Shown here piece by piece: positions 32,536 through 37,282 of a stretch of DNA of 37,662 nucleotides (position 1 is its first letter; each line of letters starts with the position of its first letter). The translations under genes were made by a program, and so were the position numbers. The DNA is from a virus. The notes under the pieces are model-generated. The model was not told the origin of the DNA and ran no database searches. It was given only the letters and a program-made list of their open reading frames with translations. The DNA is taken from positions 1 through 37,662 of IMG/VR virus record IMGVR_UViG_3300010299_000001; one strand, 5' to 3'.

Positions 32536-33154
32536 AGTCGCCCTCCCCGTCGGCCTTGGCGTATGGGTTGTCCTGCTCGGGCAGGCAATGGCTCGCATGG
32601 TGATAGCCATCGGTCCAAGCCTCCGCCCTCACCTGCCGAAGCGCCTCGGCTCCGTGGGTTGTGGTGCCGAGCAGATCCTTGGCCAGATACGCAGCGAAGG
32701 CAGAAGAGCAGCATCGGTCGCACTCCTCGCCGGCCTCCCACGGGCCACACGTCGCCGGGTCCTCGCACTCGACGTGCTCAAGCATCGGCAGACACATCAC
32801 CACGACCTGCGTCAGCCGCTCGATAAGCGCCGCCTGCTCGCGGATGGTCTCGACGTACTCTCGAGCAAGGCGCCTCGTGTCCTTCATCAGCAGCGGCTGC
32901 GGCGACAGGTCGACGAGGATGCCCTGCACGTCGTCCATGCACTTCATGAGGAGGTCGTGTGACGCCCGCGTCTCCTCGTGGGCCTTGCGCTCGGCGTCGA
33001 GCTCGGCGCGGAGTTCGTCGATGGTGGCCAGCAAGCCTGCCGCCATCTCGTATTCGCCCGGTGCATCAAAGGCAACGTTCCAATCCGCCTCTTCCGCAGT
33101 CGACACAAGACCCCTCAACCCAAGCAACTGTTCTTCTGTAAAAGGATTAGCCAT
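32525..33154 (-). CDS. Unknown coiled-coil protein with Cys cluster, 209 aa
   Basis: This 209-residue protein has an N-terminal ANPFTEEQLLGLRGL, a long coiled coil (ATIDELRAELDAERKAHEET), and a Cys-rich centre (CEDPATCGPWEAGEECDRCC) that could bind metal. The end is Gly/Asp/His-rich. A strong AGGAGG precedes ATG 33154. It opens the leftward sugar-gene unit and its stop overlaps the aldolase-like gene by 11 bases. Similar short proteins in phages pair coiled coils with TTTC-rich leaders, but I cannot name a family. Role unknown. Confidence 0.6.
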   Translation of the reverse strand: MANPFTEEQLLGLRGLVSTAEEADWNVAFDAPGEYEMAAGLLATIDELRAELDAERKAHEETRASHDLLMKCMDDVQGILVDLSPQPLLMKDTRRLAREYVETIREQAALIERLTQVVVMCLPMLEHVECEDPATCGPWEAGEECDRCCSSAFAAYLAKDLLGTTTHGAEALRQVRAEAWTDGYHHASHCLPEQDNPYAKADGEGDYDS

Positions 33155-33670
33155 CACTACCTCCTGCCCCTAAAATGCCACCTCACGTTTCGGAGCGCAA
33201 GCGAAAATCCCCTCCCCCATCCCCCACCCCGCTTTGCTCATGCCGACGCCAGAGACGCCTGCTCCCAAACCGCTTGTAGTTGCGAGCCGCTCTGTCGCTT
33301 CGCTCCCGCTATGTTTCGTGGGCTGGGAAAGTAGATATCACATGGTCGCCTCTCGGGGCCTCCTTCGGACGTCCCCTCGGTTCCCTTTGGCTCGGCGGCG
33401 CTCGCGTCGGTCACACGGCTATTCGCTCCGAAACCGTTCCGAAATGCGAGTGAAACCGGGGACTTGCGAAAACATTTCGGAGTGCAGCCAGCCCGGAAAA
33501 AAGCTCTAGCCTATATTGCGTTTTGTGACTCCCCCCGCAGTACAAGCCGCGCCATATTGGGAGAGGGCCTGGGAGAGGGTTTGTGATGGGATGTGATTTG
33601 TGGTGATAATCCCTTCCGCTCGCTTTGCTCGCGCAAGCTACTCCCCCCCCTACCCCCCGAATCGTGCTCT

Positions 33671-33749
33671 TGCACCTATCGTGCCAGGAGGGTGGCATAG
33701 TTTTTGCAGGTAGCACACACCGTGCCAATCCGATGGCACACCCTTTGCA
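33671..33749. promoter_or_regulatory. Two dyad elements TGCA-N6-GTGCCA-N6-TGGCAY-N6-TGCA
   Basis: Two 38-bp copies, starting 41 bases apart (33671-33708 and 33712-33749), each have four blocks in the same order and spacing: TGCA (AGCA in the second), GTGCCA, TGGCAY, TGCA, with six bases between blocks. Each half, read outward, is TGGCAY-N5-nTGCW, which matches the sigma-54 -24/-12 pattern (GG and GC at the proper spacing): TGGCATAGTTTTTGCA and TGGCACACCCTTTGCA rightward, TGGCACGATAGGTGCA and TGGCACGGTGTGTGCT leftward. Either paired divergent sigma-54-like promoters or large operators for a dimeric regulator. Confidence 0.6.
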
Positions 33750-33799
33750 TATACACAAACCGTGCCACCCCTTTCGGAGCCACCCCGTTCCGAAATCCT

Positions 33800-33836
33800 G
33801 GGCACACTTCTTGCTCCCACTGCAAGCGTGGTGCCA
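33800..33836. promoter_or_regulatory. Two convergent copies of the TGGCAC-type element
   Basis: The right-facing copy is GGGCACACTTCTTGCT (33800-33815) and the left-facing copy TGGCACCACGCTTGCA (33821-33836 on the minus strand). They point at each other with five bases between. Both match the -24/-12 pattern. The tail-to-tail arrangement is the opposite of the two dyads to the left. Degenerate leftward copies lie at 33752 and 33869. Confidence 0.5.
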
Positions 33837-34247
33837 TGTGCGAATCGCGTACACATGTACGAATCGCGGCCACAAACCGTGCCAGCCGTTTCGGAGCCGA
33901 GTCCAGTGCGTGCAAACCCAACAAGGCTTAGAAGGGGCTTTTCGTTTGTGTTTCCAGGTACTTACAGGATCGTGTAGGCCACGGTGAAAAAAAGGTGGTT
34001 TATCCTTCACTAGATTTGGGTTTCGGAAAGCGCAACGAAAACAGAGGGTTAGGTCCTTTATGAGGGGGAGAGGGGTGAGGGTAGTGTGGGAAGTGACGGC
34101 AAAAGCTAGTGTTATATATATTCTTTTCCTTTCTCCAAAAGAAACCTAAGGGGTCTCAGTCGTCATCCATCACCTCTTGCCTAAACCGTGCCTATCCGAT
34201 TCCGAAACGTTTTTGGGGGCTTACGTCTCGTCTGGGGACTCCGCTCC

Positions 34248-34283
34248 GCAGTGAAGGCAAGGGGTTTCCGATACCTTCACTGC
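34248..34283. repeat. Perfect 10-bp inverted repeat
   Basis: GCAGTGAAGG at 34248-34257 and CCTTCACTGC at 34274-34283 form a perfect stem with a 16-base loop. There is no T run on either side, so it is not a standard terminator. It could form an RNA structure or be an operator. It lies downstream of the leftward gene at 34403-34720. Confidence 0.75.
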
Positions 34284-34402
34284 CCCCACGTGTGCCCTCA
34301 CTTGCCCGGAGGAGCTCCCCTCCCCAGCTGTGTTCGCTCGTCTCAGGCGTTGGCGTGAGCAAAAACAACCAGAGGGGGGCCGCTCCGAAATGGGCGGATG
34401 CG

Positions 34403-34720
34403 TCAACTGTTCGACATCGGGGTCAGAGGGATGCCGGAAAGCGGACTGTGGCAGAGAACAACCTCGTCCCCGTTTTCTTCAAGGATGTCATAGACGACAA
34501 AACCGTGGTCGCCGAAGTCCTTGACGCGAATCATGTAGAGGTTCTCAACGGCTCGGCAGATTGCTGCATCTAGGCACCCAAAGCCCCACATTTTGTCAAC
34601 CTCCCAGAGCAGGCTGTTGAGTTCTTCGCCATGAAAGCCGAGAATGCGAAGAATAAGGCGCACCTGTGAGAATGAGCTGTTAAGGGTGTCGGTGGTGGCG
34701 TTGCGGTAGGAGCGCTGCAT
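34403..34720 (-). CDS. Unknown small protein, 105 aa
   Basis: This 105-residue protein has a helical start (TLNSSFSQVRLILRILGFHG), a middle with DKMWGFGCLDAAICRAVENL, and a beta-rich acidic end (HGFVVYDILEENGDEVVLCHS). No family is recognised. Its leader, GGACAGACACAATGCAGCGC, is identical over 20 bases to that of the opposite-strand gene at 35740, including the start codon. It lies 35 bases downstream of the palindrome at 34755-34786, which contains a TGGCAC-type element, so it may be directly controlled by it. Confidence 0.6.
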   Translation of the reverse strand: MQRSYRNATTDTLNSSFSQVRLILRILGFHGEELNSLLWEVDKMWGFGCLDAAICRAVENLYMIRVKDFGDHGFVVYDILEENGDEVVLCHSPLSGIPLTPMSNS

Positions 34721-34754
34721 TGTGTCTGTCCTTGGTTTGGGTTGGGGTTCACTC

Positions 34755-34786
34755 TTATACGTTGCAGCATCGGTGCCAACGTATAA
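34755..34786 (-). promoter_or_regulatory. Palindromic operator-like site with a TGGCAC-N5-CTGCA element
   Basis: TTATACGTTG (34755-34764) and CAACGTATAA (34777-34786) form a perfect 10-bp inverted repeat with 12 bases between. The minus strand inside it reads TGGCACCGATGCTGCA (34763-34778), matching the repeated -24/-12-like element. If it is a promoter, transcription would begin near 34752, about 30 bases before the ATG at 34720. The palindrome would let a regulator cover the same site. Confidence 0.6.
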
Positions 34787-34809
34787 CCCGCCCCCATCTG
34801 CATCCTAGG

Positions 34810-34885
34810 CCGTTTCGGAGCCGCACACCGTTAGAAACCACGACATTTCCGTCCGCATCTATGACACCGATGCCCTGGTTTTAAT
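34810..34885. repeat. 76-bp repeat, copy 1
   Basis: This aligns without gaps to 35450-35525 (640 bases apart), with perfect runs such as CCGTTAGAAACCACGACAT and GCCCTGGTTTT. On the minus strand both copies read as a peptide NQGxxVI....VVVSNGVRLRNG. In this copy the peptide follows, in frame, the TAA of the gene at 34881-35165. The copy includes TTTCGGAGC at 34813; the other copy has a changed site (TTTCGCAGA). Confidence 0.8.
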
Positions 34886-35165
34886 CGGAGTCGCCGGCCT
34901 GCCTGCACGCCTTTAGCTTGTCCCTTAGGCGGACAATCTCATTGTAGGCATTTGCCCCTGGATGGCGCATCCCAGCGGCGCTAACGGCCGTCCAGCGGCC
35001 ATCATACTGCTCACACCCATCCGATACCGAGAACAAGATGTCACACCAGTCAACGCCGCTTGGCCCAGCTGACATCTGATAAGAAACCTCAGCGTGCCAT
35101 CCTGCGTCCAGCTGCTCAGACGCTGCGTATCCGACACCGTTTACGATTTCCTCGAAGTACTTCAC
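34881..35165 (-). CDS. Unknown small protein, 94 aa
   Basis: This 94-residue protein is acidic with a beta start (GYAASEQLDAGWHAEVSYQM), WCDILFSVSDGCEQYDGRW in the middle and a helical end (AYNEIVRLRDKLKACRQAGD). Two Cys sit in the middle. GTG 35165 overlaps the stop of the gene upstream (GTGA), so the two are coupled. After its TAA the frame stays open and reads the NQG...VVVSNGVRLRNG repeat peptide. Function unknown. Confidence 0.55.
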   Translation of the reverse strand: MKYFEEIVNGVGYAASEQLDAGWHAEVSYQMSAGPSGVDWCDILFSVSDGCEQYDGRWTAVSAAGMRHPGANAYNEIVRLRDKLKACRQAGDSD

Positions 35166-35389
35166 TGGTAGAACCCCATTTCATCGGCTGCCGCCTCAAC
35201 AAGCTTCCGCCCATCGTCACCATTGGCAATACGATAGGCATCGTCAAGAGCCATGCCGCCCTTGATTGTGGCAGGGTGCGAGGCGGGTAGTCCAAGGCGG
35301 GCCGCGCGGCATCCATCGTAAATCATGGCACCTAGGGCGCCACCAAGAATGTCGGCGAGAAGATAGGCGTTTTTGTAGTTGTTGCTCAT
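35162..35389 (-). CDS. Unknown small protein, 75 aa
   Basis: This 75-residue protein begins SNNYKNAYLLADILGGALGAMIYDGC, a Gly/Ala-rich partly hydrophobic helix. Then comes LGLPASHPATIKGGMALDDAYRI and a short acidic end. The ATG at 35389 overlaps the stop of the frame upstream (ATGA). A TGGCAC-type element ends about two bases before a possible transcript start (see 35402-35417). No family recognised. Confidence 0.55.
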   Translation of the reverse strand: MSNNYKNAYLLADILGGALGAMIYDGCRAARLGLPASHPATIKGGMALDDAYRIANGDDGRKLVEAAADEMGFYQ

Positions 35390-35577
35390 GCCCGTACACA
35401 ATGCAGCCGACGTGCCAAAGTGCAAATGAGCTTTACTTTGCCGGCGGAGCCGTTTCGCAGACGCACGCCGTTAGAAACCACGACATCAGGCGTAAAAACT
35501 ATGACACAAGCGCCCTGGTTTTGATTTTGCCCTAACCGCCTGCAAACAATGGACTTTCGCTCCGAAACGCCTCTCAA
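35386..35577 (-). CDS. Possible small protein carrying repeat peptide, 63 aa
   Basis: This frame starts with TTG and ends ATGA-coupled to the gene at 35162-35389. It reads RGVSERKSIVCRRLGQNQ, then the repeat peptide NQGACVIVFTPDVVVSNGVRLRNG, and a basic, Cys-containing end. The conserved peptide and the coupled stop support coding. The weak start and the overlap with the 76-bp repeat argue against. An alternative overlapping minus-strand frame (ATG 35620 to 35486) exists. Confidence 0.4.
   Translation of the reverse strand: MRGVSERKSIVCRRLGQNQNQGACVIVFTPDVVVSNGVRLRNGSAGKVKLICTLARRLHCVRA
35402..35417 (-). promoter_or_regulatory. TGGCAC-N5-CTGCA element
   Basis: The minus strand reads TGGCACGTCGGCTGCA, a further copy of the repeated 16-bp element, with the same CTGCA right half as the copies at 34763 and 35680. 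It lies just upstream of ATG 35389, so a transcript from it would be nearly leaderless, or it may be an operator. Confidence 0.5.
35450..35525. repeat. 76-bp repeat, copy 2
   Basis: This is the second copy of the 34810-34885 element, gap-free in alignment. It lies inside the minus-strand frame at 35386-35577. A third partial copy of its right end (TGACAC...GCCCTAGTTTTG) is at 35591-35611. Confidence 0.8.
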
Positions 35578-35679
35578 CCCCCCCGAGCTCTGACACTGGC
35601 GCCCTAGTTTTGCGGGACATGTTTCGCACCGAATCCGCTGAGATGGGGGCTATCGGCTCCGAAACGCGAATCCGAAAGT

Positions 35680-35695
35680 TGGCACTGGGCCTGCA
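35680..35695 (+). promoter_or_regulatory. TGGCAC-N5-CTGCA element, candidate promoter of the rightward block
   Basis: The plus strand reads TGGCACTGGGCCTGCA, fitting the -24/-12-like pattern. A transcript would begin near 35706, about 34 bases before the ATG at 35740. An alternative sigma-70-like reading of the same place is TTGGCA, 16 bases, TATGTT. Either way it is the best promoter candidate for the rightward block. Confidence 0.5.
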
Positions 35696-35739
35696 ATGTA
35701 TATGTTCAGAGACAGCAACCCCCAACAGGGACAGACACA

Positions 35740-35880
35740 ATGCAGCGCCGCTCAACCATCCCCTTCCCCAAGTCCAAGCCCTGCGTTCCGTCGTGGTTCT
35801 ACATTTTTCAGTCCGAAACCGAGGGATGGGGCGTCTGCAAGGAAACCATCGCGCTCGCCGCCTACTCTCTCTCTCGCTAA
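35740..35880 (+). CDS. Small protein, 46 aa; first rightward gene
   Basis: This short frame encodes MQRRSTIPFPKSKPCVPSWF, then a YIFQSETEGWGVCKETI segment and a helical end. The basic start with Trp and Phe and two Cys is typical of small early phage proteins, but no family is recognised. Its leader, GGACAGACACAATGCAGCGC, is shared with the opposite-strand gene at 34720. The start follows the candidate promoter at 35680 by a normal distance. Confidence 0.5.
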   Translation: MQRRSTIPFPKSKPCVPSWFYIFQSETEGWGVCKETIALAAYSLSR

Positions 35881-35912
35881 CGACCCACAGCCACCCAACG
35901 AAAGGCAAGACA

Positions 35913-36242
35913 ATGACCAACCCCTACCCCAACGCTGAGACCCGCGAGTTCATGCTTACCATCCAGAACGACGAGGGCATCTACCGCAACATTATGGATA
36001 ACCTTGGCGAGCAAGTGTCCGACGATGGCGACGAGGCCGACGCCGACTCCATTCTCCACAACCTAGCGCATGGCCTTCTCGCCTCGATTCTTGAGGACCT
36101 TTGCAGCGCAGAGTTCAACACCGCTTTCGGCGAGCGCATCGTAGACCTCTACATCCAAGCGGTTGACCTTGACGAAGCCGCCGAGTACTACCGCGCGGAC
36201 GTTGAGCAGATGATTGAGGAAATGCAGGCCGGTTGCGACTGA
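35913..36242 (+). CDS. Unknown acidic protein, 109 aa
   Basis: This 109-residue protein starts MTNPYPNAETREFMLTIQNDE, followed by IYRNIMDNLGEQVSDDGDEAD and a long helix with NLAHGLLASILEDLCSAEFN. It is acidic and mostly helical, without a catalytic motif. The ATG is preceded by AACGAAAGGCAAGACA, close to the leaders of the two cassette genes that follow. An in-frame ATG at 35619 exists but would overlap the gene at 35740. Similar short acidic proteins are found in phages of unknown role. Confidence 0.62.
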   Translation: MTNPYPNAETREFMLTIQNDEGIYRNIMDNLGEQVSDDGDEADADSILHNLAHGLLASILEDLCSAEFNTAFGERIVDLYIQAVDLDEAAEYYRADVEQMIEEMQAGCD

Positions 36243-36341
36243 CCGGCGACCACATACGGCCCAGATGCCCCTACCGCCCCGGCATTAGCGGGGCCTAGGG
36301 CGTTAGAAACCCCAACCAAGAGGCACAAAGTGACCAAGAGC
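36243..36341 (+). repeat. Intercistronic repeat cassette, copy 1
   Basis: About 95 bases nearly identical to 36672-36771. Shared parts are ACCACATA, GATGCCCCTA, a hairpin GCCCCG...CGGGGC (6-bp stem), CCTAGGGCGTTAGAAACCCC and AACCAA with an AGGCACAAA ribosome site before the start codon. The loop differs between copies (GCATTAG or GCTTCTAG), while the stem is kept, so the hairpin is conserved. Could be a processing or terminator-like element. Confidence 0.85.
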
Positions 36342-36671
36342 GTACACGTTGAAATCAGCAATATCCGCCGCAAACCTGCCGATATCCTTAGGAGGGCATC
36401 AGAGTTGGGCATCAAGCTCCCGTGTGTCGTGTTTGACGCGGACTCCCACGGTGAGCGAAACCACAATATTGGCATCGGCGTCTATGGCGCGGGATACGCC
36501 AGCCCATCAACCGTTGGCACTCGGCGCGGCTGCAAGCCAAGCGGATTTGGTGACGGCGGATACATTGTCGGAACTATCAGTCGCATGAGCGATGACGAAA
36601 TGGCATGCATTACCGTTGACGGGGCTAGGCTTCTCGGCTTGTCCGTTGTGTTTACCGATAGCGAGGATTGA
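36330..36671 (+). CDS. Unknown protein, 113 aa (cassette gene 1)
   Basis: This 113-residue protein has a basic helical start (KSVHVEISNIRRKPADILRRA), a beta strand PCVVFDADSHGE, and a Gly-rich middle with VYGAGYASPSTVGTRRGC and GFGDGGYIVGTISRMS, then an end with ACITVDGARLLGLSVVFTD. No family is recognised. The GTG start is directly after the AGGCACAAA site of the repeated leader. It is one of two small genes framed by the same repeat, so it may be a recently acquired or exchangeable cassette. Confidence 0.6.
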   Translation: MTKSVHVEISNIRRKPADILRRASELGIKLPCVVFDADSHGERNHNIGIGVYGAGYASPSTVGTRRGCKPSGFGDGGYIVGTISRMSDDEMACITVDGARLLGLSVVFTDSED

Positions 36672-36771
36672 GACCGGTCACCACATAAGGCCTAGATGCC
36701 CCTATCGCCCCGGCTTCTAGCGGGGCCTAGGGCGTTAGAAACCCCAACCAAAGGCACAAAATGACCATTCT
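36672..36771 (+). repeat. Intercistronic repeat cassette, copy 2
   Basis: Second copy of the element at 36243-36341, including the hairpin, the GGGCGTTAGAAACCCC block and the leader with AAAGGCACAAA before ATG 36761. The two copies frame the gene at 36330-36671 and share the GTTAGAAACC block with the 76-bp repeat. Confidence 0.85.
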
Positions 36772-37000
36772 CGATTACATCGACTCAGACCTTATCGCCA
36801 AGACTCGCGGAAGCATCGACATCTTCGTGGGGCGTGATGAGCACGGATTCTATACCAGTGTCGTCCCATGCGGCGGCTTGGTGCCCGCTCGGACGTTTCG
36901 GAACGCATCCGTCCACACACAGGAGACCATGGCAGCCAAGTATGCCTCTGACGTCGCGCGCGCTACCGGTCGGAAAATTACGGTTCATCTGGGCTACTAA
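36761..37000 (+). CDS. Unknown protein, 79 aa (cassette gene 2)
   Basis: This 79-residue protein has a helical start (TILDYIDSDLIAKTRGSID), then IFVGRDEHGFYTSVVPCGG (beta hairpin) and a helical end (TQETMAAKYASDVARATG). The fold could be a small alpha/beta protein. No family is recognised. Its stop TAA overlaps the ATG of the next small frame (TAATG). It contains the variant motif TTTCGGAAC at 36896. Confidence 0.58.
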   Translation: MTILDYIDSDLIAKTRGSIDIFVGRDEHGFYTSVVPCGGLVPARTFRNASVHTQETMAAKYASDVARATGRKITVHLGY

Positions 37001-37074
37001 TGCTTTCCCCCTCCCTCATCCTCGCCGCCTACACCTACGCCCGCTCCGCCGCCAAAGCAAAGAAAGGCCGCTAA
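37000..37074 (+). CDS. Very small peptide, 24 aa
   Basis: This 24-residue frame (MLSPSLILAAYTYARSAAKA, then KKGR) starts on the last base of the previous stop. It is a hydrophobic helix with a basic end. Coupled overlap is the main support; size makes it uncertain. Confidence 0.3.
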   Translation: MLSPSLILAAYTYARSAAKAKKGR

Positions 37075-37079
37075 CCGAA

Positions 37080-37151
37080 ATGGACGCTCTCTTTGTCGAC
37101 GCCAACGGCATATATAAGCACCTCCGAAACCCGGCGATACCATGCGACTAG
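37080..37151 (+). CDS. Very small peptide, 23 aa
   Basis: This frame encodes a 23-residue peptide beginning MDALFVDANGIYKHLRN. It sits in a chain of short overlapping frames. No ribosome site is clear. It may be a translated leader for the following gene, which it overlaps by 10 bases, or not a gene. Confidence 0.25.
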   Translation: MDALFVDANGIYKHLRNPAIPCD

Positions 37152-37282
37152 AGGAAGGCGTTCACATCGGCAAAGACCGCCCCGCCAAGAAAGCCAAGCG
37201 CATTTCGGAGCGCGAACGCTGGGCTACTCCGGAGCCATTCGCCAGGCTTCTCATTCGGATTGCGAGCGCTTGCAATGTCTAA
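37142..37282 (+). CDS. Small basic protein, 46 aa
   Basis: This 46-residue protein has a Lys/Arg-rich start (GKDRPAKKAKRISERERWA) and a hydrophobic helical end (FARLLIRIASACN). It overlaps the junction gene by 8 bases and the peptide before it by 10 bases. The basic region could bind nucleic acid. It contains TTTCGGAGC at 37203, read as I-S-E. Family not recognised. Confidence 0.45.
   Translation: MRLEEGVHIGKDRPAKKAKRISERERWATPEPFARLLIRIASACNV

Larger units (their letters stand above)
33155..34402. other. Long non-coding control region with repeats
   Basis: About 1.25 kb with no convincing gene. It contains six TTTCGGAGC/GCTCCGAAA sites (33188, 33425, 33772, 33889, 34382 and near variants at 33436, 33475, 33787), the TGGCAY-N5-nTGCW array at 33671-33836, a tandem GGGAGAGGG pair near 33558, a direct repeat CGAATCGCG at 33841-33867, an AT-rich stretch near 34000-34140, and a 10-bp inverted repeat at 34248-34283. 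Frames up to 199 codons here are produced by the repeats. A role as replication origin or main switch region is likely by position and density of repeats. Confidence 0.6.

Noticed and set aside
33671-33900. CRISPR array
   Set aside because: The repeated units are short, dyad-symmetric and unequally spaced, with no spacer-like unique units of constant length and no cas gene.
33411-34010. Minus-strand frame of 199 codons in the control region
   Set aside because: Its repeated GWHGL/GLARC pattern comes from the DNA repeats CCGTGCCA and the TTTCGGAGC sites. No ribosome site or family is seen.
34109-34573. Plus-strand frame of 154 codons
   Set aside because: It runs against the coupled leftward gene at 34403 and through the inverted repeat; Ser/Pro/Arg-rich composition without domain signs.
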